DNA of 64,000 nt from Lachnospiraceae bacterium AD3010 (GTDB lineage: Bacteria; Bacillota; Clostridia; Lachnospirales; Lachnospiraceae): NCBI GenBank assembly GCA_000622025.1, contig JHWU01000009.1:86597-150596 (forward strand), given 5' to 3'. The position numbers were made by a program, and so were the translations under genes. Below the pieces are notes generated by a model, which was not told the origin of the DNA, did not search any database, and was given only the letters and a program-made list of their open reading frames with translations. Position 1 is the stretch's first letter; each line of letters begins with the position of its first letter. This document shows, one piece after another, positions 1 through 11,400 of this stretch.

Positions 1-134
1 TAATTGCCGTAAAGGAGGGAAACGAGTCAGCCGAAAAGATAAAGGCTCTTACAGGAGTGCTGAAGTCCGATGAGATAGTTTCGTATATAAATGATAATTA
101 TGAGGGTGCGGTTGTACCCTACGACGGAGAATAA
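1..134 (+). CDS. MetQ/NlpA-type substrate-binding lipoprotein, C-terminal end only
   Basis: This is the last 43 codons of a gene that starts before the window; the frame runs from base 3 to the TAA at 132-134. The end reads as KSDEIVSYINDNYEGAVV-P, which fits the conserved C-terminus of NlpA/MetQ lipoproteins, where a segment like SDEVKKFI is followed by a Tyr-(Lys/Glu)-Gly-Ala-Val-(Ile/Val)-Pro ending. Members of this family bind methionine or related amino acids at the membrane for an ABC importer. The call rests only on this short tail, so the ligand cannot be stated. purC follows 49 bases later on the same strand. Confidence 0.6.
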   Translation, partial: IAVKEGNESAEKIKALTGVLKSDEIVSYINDNYEGAVVPYDGE

Positions 135-183
135 GCCTAAAGATCCGATCGGATCCCCGTGAAAGGAGCGGCACAAAAAGGAT

Positions 184-1059
184 ATGCAGAAATATAAACC
201 GGTAAAAAGCGGAAAAGTAAGAGAGATATACGAAACCGATGACAACCTGATCATGGTCGCCACGGACCGTATATCCGCCTTTGATGTCATACTGAAAAAT
301 GAGATAAAGGGTAAGGGAAAGATCCTGACCCGTATTTCCGAATTCTGGTTTGATCTCACAAAGGCCATCATTCCAAACCATCTTGTCAGCAGTGATGTAA
401 ATGATATGCCCGAGTTCTTCCGTACAGAGGAATTCGAAGGAAGGACACTGCTGGTAAAGAAGCTGCGTATGATACCCATAGAGTGCATTGTCCGGGGCTA
501 TATCACAGGCAGCGGATGGGAAAGCTACAAGGAAAACGGCAGCGTATGTGGGATAAAGCTTCCGGAAGGCTTAAGGAACTGCGACAGGCTCCCGGAGCCC
601 ATTTACACCCCGAGTACAAAGGCTGAAATAGGCACTCATGACGAGAATATAAAGTTTGAGGAAAGTGCCAGCATCCTTAACAACGAATTCCCGGGAAAGG
701 GCAGAGAATATGCCGCAAAGATAAGGGACTATACCCTTGAGGTATACAGAAAGTGCGCCGACTACGCACTCACCCGCGGCATCATAATTGCAGACACCAA
801 GCTCGAATTCGGACTTGATGAGGATGATAATATAGTTCTGGCAGATGAGCTATTGACTCCGGATTCCAGCAGATTCTGGCCGAAGGAGGGCTATGAGCCG
901 GGTAAAAATCAACCCTCCTTCGACAAGCAGTTCGTGAGAGACTACCTGAAGGAAAATCCGACCTGTAATTACTGCCTCCCCGATGATATAATAGAGAAGA
1001 CCATCGGCAAATATAAAGAGGCTTACAGGCTGCTTTCAGGCAGGGAAATCGAGCTTTGA
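184..1059 (+). CDS. purC: Phosphoribosylaminoimidazole-succinocarboxamide synthase (SAICAR synthetase)
   Basis: The enzyme joins CAIR and aspartate with ATP in purine synthesis, in the cytoplasm. The 291-residue protein is of usual length for the longer form of the family. Family signatures are clear: an N-terminal GKVREIYE segment with the early AFD motif, the (I/M)ECIVRGYITGSGW stretch near residues 98-112, and the late (I)IADTKLEFG and LADE(L)LTPDSSRFWP blocks. A purine-rich site (AAAGGAG) lies upstream of the ATG. The stop codon overlaps the start of the next gene, so a downstream membrane protein and lipoprotein are probably co-transcribed although they have no evident purine role. Confidence 0.96.
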   Translation: MQKYKPVKSGKVREIYETDDNLIMVATDRISAFDVILKNEIKGKGKILTRISEFWFDLTKAIIPNHLVSSDVNDMPEFFRTEEFEGRTLLVKKLRMIPIECIVRGYITGSGWESYKENGSVCGIKLPEGLRNCDRLPEPIYTPSTKAEIGTHDENIKFEESASILNNEFPGKGREYAAKIRDYTLEVYRKCADYALTRGIIIADTKLEFGLDEDDNIVLADELLTPDSSRFWPKEGYEPGKNQPSFDKQFVRDYLKENPTCNYCLPDDIIEKTIGKYKEAYRLLSGREIEL

Positions 1060-2714
1060 ATTTTAATGAAAAGATAAAAGAAAATAAGAGCAGCGCCGGT
1101 ATCATATTTCTGATTGGATGTATTACCGGCGCATTTCTTTTTATCCTGACCTATGGGGTAAATGTTCTTGATGTCACAAATGACGGATGGATATTCAGGG
1201 TAAGTGATGTGGACATACACCAGCATTATATCGGCTGGTGCCATTTCCGTAATTCACCCTGGACCTTCCCCCTGGGACTTATGGACTCTCTGTCTTATCC
1301 TTACAGTATGTCCATACTCTGGACAGATTCCATACCGCTTCTTGCCCTGGTCTGCAAGCTTTTTCGGGATTTTCTTCCCGAAACCTTCCAGTACTTCGGG
1401 CTTTACGGTTTTTTCTCCTTTTCCCTGACGGGAGGCACTGCAGCGCTCTTAGTATATAAGCTCACCCGTAATCCCTTATTTGCCGTCCTTTCTGTTCCCT
1501 TTATTGCAGAGAGCTTCGCTATGCTGCAGCGGATGTTTTATCATACATCCCTTACGGCCCACTATCTCATCATCATTCCGCTCCTTATATTTCTTCAGGA
1601 TTCATACAGATGGTCTCTGAAAAAAAAGTGCTTTGTCTGGGGAGCTTATTTCTTCCTTGCGGTAATGCTCCACCCCTATCTCTGGGCAATGGGTGCGCTG
1701 ATCGCAGTATTCACCTTTATTTACGAGATCGTCCGTAATAAGACCTTTATCCCTGCGCTTATTACAGGGGCCGTTTCTGCTTTGGTGACATATGTAGGGC
1801 TCTATATTACCGGAGCCTTTTACGGAAATGTAGATACCTCCTACAGTCTCGTCGGATACAGTTCAAACCTGAATACCTTCATAAACCCCCTGGATATGAG
1901 CTGTTTTCTCCCCACACTCCCGCTGCAAAACCCCAATCAATATGAGGGCTTTGCCTATCTGGGGCTTGGAGGCCTTATTTTACTGCTCTTCTCCGTTTTG
2001 TATTATGCACTTAACAGAAAGAATGCTGAAAAACCTGACCGGAGGCACCTGATCTTCATTCTCTGCCCTGTATTTTTCCTGATGTCCATATTCCCGGATA
2101 TCACCTTAAATTCCCTCCTGCTTTTCCGGATAAAAATACCGGGCTCAGTGGAGAGGATACTTGGTATCTTCCGTTCAAACGGGCGCTTTATCTGGCCTGC
2201 CATGATCCTTCTAATAGTTGCTGCCGTAACGCTTCTTTCAAGCTGCAGCAAAAAAAGACTTTTTCCTGCTGTCATTTTGGTGTTATGCTTAAGTGTCCAG
2301 TTTCTTGATATGCGCGAGGTTATAATATCGAACCGTAAACAGTTTATCCCCATAGGCAGGCAATGGAACCTGGACCTTGAAAACGAAGCACTGACTGCAA
2401 AGCTTTCGTCCTATGAACATATCGTTATCGTGCCGGATGATATCAGTATTATGGAGAAGGTTGCATTTTTTGCTTATAAATACGGACTTACCGTAAACCG
2501 CTTTTATTTCGCCAGAAATATCAATGATAAAATAGAACAGACCCTGGATGACTACCACCGGACGTGTACTCTTGGCGATCCTCCGGATAACGTGATCTTT
2601 GTCTTTGATGAGGATAGTATGCTGAGCTGGAAAGAGGACACGGATCTGCACTTTTACGATCTTACCGGAACAATAGTAGGTATCGGGGATACTCTGCCGC
2701 TCCCTGAATTATGA
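1056..2714 (+). CDS. Polytopic membrane protein, DUF6311-like
   Basis: The protein has 552 residues and about ten hydrophobic segments spread from residue 17 to about 410, followed by a soluble C-terminal part of about 130 residues. The opening block after the first helix, with a DVDIHQHYIGW stretch, then WTFPLG and (S)YPYSMSILWTDSIPL, matches my memory of DUF6311 proteins, which resemble GT-C glycosyltransferases in layout. A charged loop with an Asp/His near the first helix fits a GT-C active site, but the function is not established. The start is TTG at 1056, overlapping the purC stop by four bases; no better in-frame start lies nearby. It overlaps the next gene by four bases (ATGA), implying translational coupling. 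Confidence 0.7.
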   Translation: MNFNEKIKENKSSAGIIFLIGCITGAFLFILTYGVNVLDVTNDGWIFRVSDVDIHQHYIGWCHFRNSPWTFPLGLMDSLSYPYSMSILWTDSIPLLALVCKLFRDFLPETFQYFGLYGFFSFSLTGGTAALLVYKLTRNPLFAVLSVPFIAESFAMLQRMFYHTSLTAHYLIIIPLLIFLQDSYRWSLKKKCFVWGAYFFLAVMLHPYLWAMGALIAVFTFIYEIVRNKTFIPALITGAVSALVTYVGLYITGAFYGNVDTSYSLVGYSSNLNTFINPLDMSCFLPTLPLQNPNQYEGFAYLGLGGLILLLFSVLYYALNRKNAEKPDRRHLIFILCPVFFLMSIFPDITLNSLLLFRIKIPGSVERILGIFRSNGRFIWPAMILLIVAAVTLLSSCSKKRLFPAVILVLCLSVQFLDMREVIISNRKQFIPIGRQWNLDLENEALTAKLSSYEHIVIVPDDISIMEKVAFFAYKYGLTVNRFYFARNINDKIEQTLDDYHRTCTLGDPPDNVIFVFDEDSMLSWKEDTDLHFYDLTGTIVGIGDTLPLPEL

Positions 2715-3565
2715 GAAAAACCGGAGGTATTAAAAAATTCATATTATCCCTTACACTTGTTCTTCTCCTTCCTTCTGCCCTTTCAGGCTGTATGGAAGCC
2801 GGTGCGGAGGACTGGATCGGATATACCCCGAAGGAAGCTACGGAGGAAGCAGAGGTAGAGAAGAATGAGACAGTCTCTGAGGAAACCGTAGGTGAAGTGG
2901 ACGGAGGCGATAAGGAGATTGAAAATAGTCTTCCAACCTATTCCCCCGAAGAAGAACCCGTCGAGATCGAGGAAGAGGATATAGAAGAGGAGCTCCCCAT
3001 AGAAGAAGAGCCTGTAGAAGAGGACAGCTCTGTAAGCGAGGATGAGGCCCCGGAAGAGGATGAGGGCGGTGACAATCATGATGTGACCCGTGGTTCCTGG
3101 GATGATGATGACTGGCTCGCCGAAGCCACTATTGGAGAGAACAATGAGATAAAGGTTACAGTTACTGCGGTCAGGGAAGCTATGAAGATCGAAAAGATCA
3201 CGGATCACAGCCCGGCCTCGGAAAAGGCCGGGGGTAATATAGATGATGTCCGTTTTGAATACTATACCAGATATCAGGACGGCGACAGGGAAGCTGCCGC
3301 CGGTGATGTTGAAGACTATGAAGATGTGGACAAAATGTCAGATAAGCAGCTTAGCGCTCTTATGGCTGTATCCGATGATATTGGAAAGCTCATCGCACAG
3401 TTCGGTATAACCGCTTATGACTTTAATCATCCTGCAGAAAATGATGATGATGAAGTCGTAATGGATCTTTACAACGGGGATAAATACCAGTTCCTGATGA
3501 CGCTGAGCTTCGATGAGGATCACCCGGATAAACTCCTGTCCATCGAATTTGCCCTGGAAGAATGA
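2711..3565 (+). CDS. Acidic lipoprotein of unknown function
   Basis: The 284-residue protein has a lipoprotein signal peptide ending in a lipobox LSGC (Cys27), then a long low-complexity region rich in Glu and Asp (about residues 45-140), then a globular domain. The last 90 residues resemble the C-terminus of the lipoprotein at 13021-13689: both have a charged linker, an 'IGKL(V)IAQF-GI-YDF' like segment, an acidic loop, and an 'LSFDE' strand. So this window encodes two members of one unnamed lipoprotein family. The ATG overlaps the upstream stop (ATGA). It faces the hydratase gene tail to tail with only 29 bases between. Confidence 0.75.
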   Translation: MRKTGGIKKFILSLTLVLLLPSALSGCMEAGAEDWIGYTPKEATEEAEVEKNETVSEETVGEVDGGDKEIENSLPTYSPEEEPVEIEEEDIEEELPIEEEPVEEDSSVSEDEAPEEDEGGDNHDVTRGSWDDDDWLAEATIGENNEIKVTVTAVREAMKIEKITDHSPASEKAGGNIDDVRFEYYTRYQDGDREAAAGDVEDYEDVDKMSDKQLSALMAVSDDIGKLIAQFGITAYDFNHPAENDDDEVVMDLYNGDKYQFLMTLSFDEDHPDKLLSIEFALEE

Positions 3566-3594
3566 GCACTCTGTCATCCTGAAGGATCTTCCCC

Positions 3595-5871
3595 CTATAC
3601 TCTGTTATAGTTAATGAGGCAGCCCTTAAGTATTATCTGTCTCTCGTCATCCGTGAGCTCGCCAAGTGACAGATCAAACTCCTTCAGGTTCCCGTTCTTA
3701 ACGGTATAAGCCTTTATTTTTCCCTCTTTTCCGGCAACTGCCTTTCTGATGCCGGGAATAAAGATGTGATCCATATTCTTAAAGGGAAGCTCACCCTTTT
3801 CTATCACAAAGGGAAGCATACCCCAGTTGATCAGATTGCTCCTGTATCGTTTGGTGGCATATTCATTGGCGAAATTAGCCCATCCTCCCAAAACCTTCTG
3901 ACAGGATGCCGCCTGTTCCCTGGCAGAGCCGTCTCCGGGCTTTACCGCAAAGATAGCAGAGCCTATTCCCGTATTGCTCCAATCTGCATCAGAAAACCTC
4001 TCCTGTACGGTGCTCATAACTTCCTTCAGTTCCCCGGATGCCTCCAGCATTTTTTCAAGAGAGGATACTCCCTCTTCCCTGGCCTTCTCATATGCAGCAA
4101 CATCCTTTGCCTTCCCGACATATGAGGGATCCCTGCGTGAAAGCGTAAATTCTGCAAGCCCCAGAGGATTTGACCTGTACGATGAGGTTTCGCCCGAAGG
4201 GATCAGCTCGTCGGTTGTTGTGACGCTGTCATGGATCTCGGAAACTATCCTTATAAGCAGATTTTCGGTAAGCTCCGGCATTTCTGGCCAGTCCTTGATA
4301 TTCGGTCCGAGAATGAGCTCAGCTCCGCTGTCTGCCTTCCCCTTTGAATCGAATACCCTCTTTTCGTAAATGTCCCTGTCAAAGAAATACTTATATTTTC
4401 CGATCTCGATATCAAGCTCTGACGCAGGTGTAAGGATACCCTTATTAGCAGCCGTGGCTGCAATGGAACGGGCATCCATAAGAGCAACGGAAGATATCTG
4501 TCCGTTCTGCACCTTTGAGCCCTCCCTGTTCGGGAAGTTTCTGGTTGAATGGCGAATTGAAAACGCATTGTTTGCGGGTGTATCTCCTGCCCCGAAGCAG
4601 GGACCGCAGAAACAGGTCTTTACCACTACGCCTGCATCTATAAAGCTTGAAACTGCTCCGTTTTTAACAAGCTCCGCGTATACGGGCATGGATGCCGGAT
4701 AAACACTCATTGTAAATTCATTATTCCCGATATCCGCTCCCTTAAGTATATCCGCTGCGGCGCAGAGATTCTCAAAACCGCCTCCCGCACAGCCTGCGAT
4801 TATTCCCTGATCAGTTAAAAGCCTTCCGTTCTTTATCTTCTTATGAAGATCAAATTCCACTCTGTCACCCAGTGAAGCCTTTGCCTTCTTCTCCACCTCC
4901 GACAGTATATCGGAAAGATTCTGATTCAGCTCTTCTATGGTATAGGCATTGCTGGGATGGAAGGGCAGGGCAATCATAGGCTTTATTTTGGAAAGATCCA
5001 CGGTCACAACCTCATCATAATAGGCAGTGTCTGAAGGATTCAGTTCCCTGTAGTCACCCGCTCTGCCATGCAGGGCAAGAAATTCCTCCGTCTTCCCGTC
5101 TGTTCTCCATATGGATGAAAGGCAGGTGGTCTCGGTTGTCATTACATCAACACCGATCCGGAAATCGGCACTTAAAGCAGATACACCGGGGCCTACAAAC
5201 TCCATTACCCTGTTCTTTACTGTCCCATCGGAAAACAGCCTTCCGATCAGAGCCAGTGCCACATCCTGGGGACCGACACCGTATGAAAGCTCTCCGGTCA
5301 GGTAGACCGCCACAATACCGGGGTAATCTATATCATAGGTCTGGTTCAAAAGCTGCTTTACAAGCTCCGGTCCTCCCTCTCCCATGGCCATAGTGCCGAG
5401 AGCCCCATATCTGGTATGGGAATCGGAGCCCAGTATCATCTTGCCGCAGCCTGCGAGCATTTCTCTGGCATACTGATGGATAACAGCCTGATGCGGAGGC
5501 ACATAAACTCCTCCGTACTTTCTGGCCGCACTGAGACCGAATACATGGTCATCCTCATTTATGGTGCCTCCCACGGCACAGAGGGAATTATGACAGTTTG
5601 TGAGAATATAGGGCAGAGGAAACTTTTTAAGTCCCGAAGCCCTGGCTGTCTGTATTATACCGACATAGGTGATATCATGGCTTGTAATACAGTCAAACCT
5701 TATCTTAAGCTTTTTATCATCCCCCGATGTATTGTGGGATGAAAGGATCCCATAAGCAATGGTACCCTTACGTGCTTCTTCCTGTGATACACCCTCCGGT
5801 GCACGGTCGCTTATCTCAGTTCCCTTCAGCAGATATGCTCCGGAACCCCGTACTGTTACTGCGTCATTCAT
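3595..5871 (-). CDS. Aconitase-family hydratase (YbhJ-like)
   Basis: A 758-residue cytoplasmic protein of the aconitase family, which interconverts hydroxy-acids by dehydration and hydration using a 4Fe-4S cluster. Family marks are [20 protein letters not shown] near residues 148-167, and a Cys-Phe-Cys-Gly-Pro-Cys segment followed by [20 protein letters not shown] that supplies cluster ligands and active-site residues. The length and order match the E. coli YbhJ type of uncharacterised hydratase better than citrate-cycle AcnA or AcnB, so the substrate is open. A GGAG site precedes the ATG. It lies 12 bases downstream of glgP and is probably the last gene of that operon. Confidence 0.85.
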   Translation of the reverse strand: MNDAVTVRGSGAYLLKGTEISDRAPEGVSQEEARKGTIAYGILSSHNTSGDDKKLKIRFDCITSHDITYVGIIQTARASGLKKFPLPYILTNCHNSLCAVGGTINEDDHVFGLSAARKYGGVYVPPHQAVIHQYAREMLAGCGKMILGSDSHTRYGALGTMAMGEGGPELVKQLLNQTYDIDYPGIVAVYLTGELSYGVGPQDVALALIGRLFSDGTVKNRVMEFVGPGVSALSADFRIGVDVMTTETTCLSSIWRTDGKTEEFLALHGRAGDYRELNPSDTAYYDEVVTVDLSKIKPMIALPFHPSNAYTIEELNQNLSDILSEVEKKAKASLGDRVEFDLHKKIKNGRLLTDQGIIAGCAGGGFENLCAAADILKGADIGNNEFTMSVYPASMPVYAELVKNGAVSSFIDAGVVVKTCFCGPCFGAGDTPANNAFSIRHSTRNFPNREGSKVQNGQISSVALMDARSIAATAANKGILTPASELDIEIGKYKYFFDRDIYEKRVFDSKGKADSGAELILGPNIKDWPEMPELTENLLIRIVSEIHDSVTTTDELIPSGETSSYRSNPLGLAEFTLSRRDPSYVGKAKDVAAYEKAREEGVSSLEKMLEASGELKEVMSTVQERFSDADWSNTGIGSAIFAVKPGDGSAREQAASCQKVLGGWANFANEYATKRYRSNLINWGMLPFVIEKGELPFKNMDHIFIPGIRKAVAGKEGKIKAYTVKNGNLKEFDLSLGELTDDERQIILKGCLINYNRV

Positions 5872-5883
5872 ATCAACTCCGTA

Positions 5884-8358
5884 TTATTTCCTTATTCTCT
5901 TTGACAATGTTACTTTATCCAGGTGCCATATCTCATCCACATATTCCTTTATGGTCCTGTCGGATGAGAACTTACCTGTTGATGCTACATTTATTATGGC
6001 CTTTTTCGCCCACAACGACTTATCCCGATACTGCTTCTCCACCTCGCTCTGCGCTTCGGCATAGGAGCGGAAATCCTTTAATATGAAGTACATATCCGCT
6101 TTAGAGGTACTCTGTGTATTTAACAGGGAATTATATATATCCCTGAAGAGATCCGGATCTTCTTTCGAATAGAAACCGTTTATAAGCTGGGTCAGTACAT
6201 CCCTGATCTCCTGATCGGAATTAAAGATATCCATGGGGTCATAACCGCCGTTCTTCTCATAGTTCATAACCTCATCTGCACTCATTCCGAAGATAAACAT
6301 ATTCTCGCTTCCCATTTCTTCGGCCATCTCCACATTGGCTCCATCCATGGTTCCGAGAGTCAGGGCACCGTTCAGCATAAACTTCATGCATCCTGTTCCT
6401 GATGCTTCCTTACTTGCTGTGGAGATCTGTTCAGAAACGTCTGCAGCCGCAAAAATAAGCTCTGCATTGGAGACCCTGTAGTCCTCAATGAAGACCACCT
6501 TGATCTTTCCTTCTATTGATGCATCATTATTTACCACATTAGCCACTGAGTTTATAAGCTTGATAGTGAGCTTGGCATTCCTGTATCCCGCTGCGGCCTT
6601 CGCTCCAAAGATAAAGGTTCTGGGGAAGAAATCCATATCCGGGTGTCTCTTCAGCTTATTATAAAGACTCATCACATGAAGAATGTTTAAGAGCTGCCTC
6701 TTATATTCGTGAAGCCTCTTTACCTGCACATCGAAAATGGAACGGGGATCCACCTCCACTCCGTTATGCTCCAGAATGTATTTGGCCAGACGCTGCTTAT
6801 TCTTGAACTTGATGTTCATAAACTCGTTCTGCGCCTTCTTGTCATCAGCATAAACCGCTATACCGTGAATCTTTTTCAGATCCGTTATCCAGTCAGGTCC
6901 CACATGATCCGTGACCCATTCAGCAAGCAGGGGATTTCCGTGAAGAAGGAAACGTCTCTGGGTAATGCCGTTTGTCTTATTATTGAACTTCTCCGGCATC
7001 ATCTCATAGAAATCCTTGAGCTCTCTCTTTTTCAGGATCTCCGAATGAAGACGGGCCACACCGTTTACGGAGAAGCCGGCACAGATCGCCAGATAGGCCA
7101 TTCTCACCTGTCCGTCATAGATAATGGCCATATTCCTTATCTTCTCCTGATCACCGGGATAGGCTGCCTGTATCTGCAGACAGAAGCGGCGGTTTATCTC
7201 CTCTATGATCTGGTAAACCCTGGGAAGAAGACGTGAGAAGAGCTCTATCGGCCACTTTTCCAGTGCCTCGCTCATGATCGTATGATTCGTATATGCACAG
7301 GTATTTGTGGTGACTGCCCAGGCCTCATCCCAGGTCAGATCATAGTCATCCATAAGTATCCTCATAAGCTCCGGTATCGCCACCGTAGGATGAGTATCGT
7401 TCAGCTGGAAGACATTCTTTTCCGCAAAGCGTTTTATGTCGCTATGCTTACGCATATACTTTGCAACCGCCTCCTGCACCGATGCGGAGATAAAGAAATA
7501 CTGCTGCTTTAAGCGGAGCTCCTTTCCGGCATAGTGATTGTCATTGGGATAAAGAACCTCTACTATATTTTTCGCAAGGTTGTCCTGCTCCACAGCCTTC
7601 CTGTAGTCGCCCTTGTCAAAGGAATCCAGCTGGAAGCACTCTACAGGCTCCGCATCCCAGATACGGAGGGTATTCACTATTCCGTTTCCGTAGCCGACCA
7701 CAGGCATATCATAGGGTATGGCATTTACAGACTGATAACCGTCCTGAATGAAATGATTACGTCCGTTGCTGTCGGTCTCCACCCGGACATAACCGCCGAA
7801 CTTAACTTCCTTCTTATATTCCCTGCGGCGGAGCTCAAAGGGATTGCCGTCCCTGAGCCAGTCATCCGGTATTTCAAGCTGGTATCCGTCCTTTATCTTC
7901 TGCTTGAACATACCGTAACGGTATCTGATACCACAGCCGTATGCAGAATATCCAAGGGTTGCAAGGGAATCAAGAAAACATGCTGCAAGCCTTCCCAGGC
8001 CTCCGTTTCCTAGAGCTGCATCAGGCTCCTGGTCCTCGACCATATTAAGGTCCACTCCCAGCTCCTTTAATGCTTCCTTAACTTCCTTATATTCACATAA
8101 ATTAATCAGATTGTTTCCGAGTGCTCTGCCCATCAGGAATTCCATGGACAGATAGTAGACCGTCTTCGGATCCTCCTTCTCATATGCCTGCTGGGTGTTC
8201 ATCCAGTCCTCTATAATGGTATCCTTGATCGCGAAACAGACTGCCTGAAATATCTCCTGCTTATCCGCTTCCTTCAGGTTTTTCCTGTATAGGGAACGGA
8301 CATTATCCTCTATCTGCTTTTTGAATTTTGCCTTGTCAAATTTTCTGCTATGTACCAT
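5884..8358 (-). CDS. glgP: Glycogen/maltodextrin phosphorylase
   Basis: The enzyme releases glucose-1-phosphate from alpha-glucans with pyridoxal phosphate. Typical blocks are present: the N-terminal AYYLSMEFLMGRALGNNL-like segment, DAALGNGGLGRLAACFLDS, the (V)NPRSIFDVQVKRLHEYKRQ-like segment, and EASGTGCMKFMLNGALTLG with the PLP lysine. In most well-known phosphorylases the residue two before that lysine is Asn; here it is Cys (codon TGC), which I believe also occurs in other clostridia. I chose ATG at 8358, because an upstream GTG at 8373 abuts the Shine-Dalgarno sequence; this gives about 824 residues. It follows ileS by about 40 bases and precedes the hydratase by 12. Confidence 0.95.
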   Translation of the reverse strand: MVHSRKFDKAKFKKQIEDNVRSLYRKNLKEADKQEIFQAVCFAIKDTIIEDWMNTQQAYEKEDPKTVYYLSMEFLMGRALGNNLINLCEYKEVKEALKELGVDLNMVEDQEPDAALGNGGLGRLAACFLDSLATLGYSAYGCGIRYRYGMFKQKIKDGYQLEIPDDWLRDGNPFELRRREYKKEVKFGGYVRVETDSNGRNHFIQDGYQSVNAIPYDMPVVGYGNGIVNTLRIWDAEPVECFQLDSFDKGDYRKAVEQDNLAKNIVEVLYPNDNHYAGKELRLKQQYFFISASVQEAVAKYMRKHSDIKRFAEKNVFQLNDTHPTVAIPELMRILMDDYDLTWDEAWAVTTNTCAYTNHTIMSEALEKWPIELFSRLLPRVYQIIEEINRRFCLQIQAAYPGDQEKIRNMAIIYDGQVRMAYLAICAGFSVNGVARLHSEILKKRELKDFYEMMPEKFNNKTNGITQRRFLLHGNPLLAEWVTDHVGPDWITDLKKIHGIAVYADDKKAQNEFMNIKFKNKQRLAKYILEHNGVEVDPRSIFDVQVKRLHEYKRQLLNILHVMSLYNKLKRHPDMDFFPRTFIFGAKAAAGYRNAKLTIKLINSVANVVNNDASIEGKIKVVFIEDYRVSNAELIFAAADVSEQISTASKEASGTGCMKFMLNGALTLGTMDGANVEMAEEMGSENMFIFGMSADEVMNYEKNGGYDPMDIFNSDQEIRDVLTQLINGFYSKEDPDLFRDIYNSLLNTQSTSKADMYFILKDFRSYAEAQSEVEKQYRDKSLWAKKAIINVASTGKFSSDRTIKEYVDEIWHLDKVTLSKRIRK

Positions 8359-8400
8359 TTCAGTCTGTAACACTCCTTTCTTATAGTTTTTTCTGCAGCA

Positions 8401-11400
8401 TCACATCTTTTCAACCCCGAGAGTGACATTTTCTCCGTTAATATCCCATTCCTTTGTATAGCCCGAAAGACCTGCAAGGTCGATCTCGGATGCCATGGTC
8501 TCTGTCTTTATGAAGGCAGCGTTCGCATTCAGATATTCCTCCAGCTTTTCGCTTCCGGTCATGGAGATCCTTATCTTGTCCATTACCTCAAAGCCCGCTT
8601 CCTTACGCATGGTCTGGATCTTGCTGATGAGTTCTCTTACATAGCCTTCCTCCAGCAGAGCCTCCGTTAGATTGGTATCCAGAACTACCGTGACATTATT
8701 GTCGTTCTGCTCCACAAAGCCCTCTTTGTTGCTCATCTCAATGAGAAGATCCTCTTCGGCCAATGAAACCTCAGTACCGTCGAAATCAAACTTAAGAGCT
8801 CCCTCGGCCTTCAGGGTATCCATAGCCTCATTTCCGTCAAGCTCCTTCAGGGCTTCCCTTATCTTATTAAGTACCTTGCCGTACTTCGGTCCCACTGTCT
8901 TTAACTGGGGCTTAAAGGTATAGGTTGTGAAGCTCCTGACATCCTCTGAGAAGTCTACCTTCTTCACATTCAGCTCGTCAGCGATTATCTCCTTATAGAA
9001 ATCCGACATTTCAGGGGCTTTTACATACATCTGTCCTATGGGCTGACGGTTCTTTATCCCGCTTTCATTTCTTGCGGCACGTCCGAGAACAACGATATCG
9101 AGAACCTCCTCCATATCCTGTTCCAGCTTACTGTCTATAAGAGACACGTCTGCCACAGGATAGTCACAGAGGTGAATGGATTCCGCAGCATTTTTGTCAT
9201 TTCCAGCAACGAGATTCTGGTAGATCTCCTCGGTCATAAAGGGGATCATAGGTGCAGCTGCCTTACAGATATCCACAAGACAGGTAAAGAGGGTCATATA
9301 AGCATTTATCTTGTCCTGCTCCATTCCCTTTGCCCAATATCTCTTCCTGCAGCGCCTCACATACCAGTTGCTGAGCTCATCCACGAAGGACTGCAGAGAC
9401 TTTGCCGCCTCGGGTATCCTGTAATTTCCCAGATCCTCATCGGTTTCCCTTATCGTAGACTGCAGGCGTGACAGTATCCATCTGTCCATAACGCTCAGGC
9501 TGTCCCTGTCAAGGTTATAGTCCTTTGCGTCAAAACCATCGATATTCGCGTAAAGCACATAGAAAGCATAGGTGTTCCAGAGGGTCCCCATAAACTTTCT
9601 CTGGCACTCCGTAACCGCCCTGTCATGGAAACGGTTGGGAAGCCAGGGTGCACTGTTTATGTAGAAGTACCACCTAATGGCATCCGCTCCGAAGGTATCC
9701 AGCGCCGTGAAGGGATCTACGGCATTGCCCTTGGATTTACTCATTTTATTTCCGTCTTCATCCAGAACAAGACCCAGTACTATAACATTTTCAAAGCAGG
9801 GCTTGTTGAAAAGAAGCGTGGATATCGCATGAAGAGAGTAGAACCAGCCTCTTGTCTGGTCCACCGCCTCGGATATAAATGAAGCGGGGAACTGCGCCTT
9901 AAAAAGCTCCTCATTCTCAAAAGGATAGTGATGCTGGGCAAAGGGCATGGCCCCGCTGTCAAACCAGCAGTCAATAACCTCCGGAACCCTCCTCATCTCC
10001 TTGCCGCACTCCGGACAGGTACATACTATCTCGTCAATAAACGGCCTGTGAAGCTCTACCGTGTGCGCCTTCTCATTTCCTGACAGCTTGTAGAGTTCCT
10101 CTCTGGAGCCTATGGACTCCCTGTGTCCGCACTCCTTACATTCCCATATATTTAGAGGCGTACCCCAGTACCTGTTTCTGGAAACCGCCCAGTCCTGTAT
10201 ATTCTTTATCCATTCGCCGAATCTTCCGGAGCCTATGGTCGCAGGGATCCAGTTTATCTTCTCATTATTGGCAACAAGGTCATCCCTCACCTTCGTCATC
10301 TCTATAAACCAGGATTCACGCGCATAGTAGATAAGCGGTGTATCGCAGCGCCAGCAGAAGGGATAGTCATGCTCAAATTTCGGGGCTGAGAAAAGAAGAC
10401 CTCTTGAATCCAGATCCTTCAGGATCTCAGGATCCGCATCCTTTACAAAGAGACCCGCAAAGGGAGTTTCCTCCGTCATATTCCCCTTATCATCAACAAA
10501 CTGTACAAGGGGCATATCATATTTTCTGCCTACTCTGGCGTCATCCTCACCGAAAGCCGGAGCCTGATGAACCACTCCTGTACCATCCTCCATGGTCACA
10601 TAGTCATCGACCACAACGTAATGTGCTTTCTTTTTCTGCTTATCCGCAGCTTCACCGGCACACTTGAAAAGAGGTTCATATTCCATAAACTCCATTTCCT
10701 TACCGGTGAATTCATCCAGTATCTCATAAGGCGATGTGGGGGCGTCCTCTCCTCCGAGAACCTTCTCTGCCAGGGCCTTAGCCAGGATATAGGTGTAACC
10801 GTCTGCTGTATGAACCTTCACGTAGGTTTCTCCGGGATTGACACAGAGACCCACATTGCTTGGCAGGGTCCAGGGTGTGGTGGTCCAGGCGAGAATGTAT
10901 TCGTCCTTATCCTTTACCTTAAACCTTGCGATAGCCGATCTTTCCTTTACCGCCTTATATCCCTGGGCAACCTCGTGGCTTGAAAGAGGTGTCCCGCAGC
11001 GCGGGCAGTAAGGCACGATCTTGAAACCCTTGTACAGAAGACCTTTTTTCCAGATCTCACTTAACGCCCACCATTCGGACTCAATGTAATCATCCTCATA
11101 GGTGACATACGGGTGCTCCATATCCGCCCAGAATCCAACCTGGTCGGAAAACTTCTCCCACATTCCCTTGTACTTCCACACGGATTCCTTACATTCCTTT
11201 ATAAAGGGCTCCAGGCCGTACTTTTCTATCTGCTCCTTCCCGTCAAGGCCTAGCTTCTTTTCCACCTCCAGCTCTACCGGAAGGCCATGAGTATCCCATC
11301 CTGCCTTCCTGGGAACATAGGCTCCCTTCATAGCGTGGTATCTGGGGATCATATCTTTTATTACACGGGTCAGCACATGCCCGATATGAGGCTTCCCGTT

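Noticed and set aside
8359..8373. GTG at 8373 as the start of glgP
   Set aside because: It directly touches the GGAG ribosome site; ATG 8358 is the better start.
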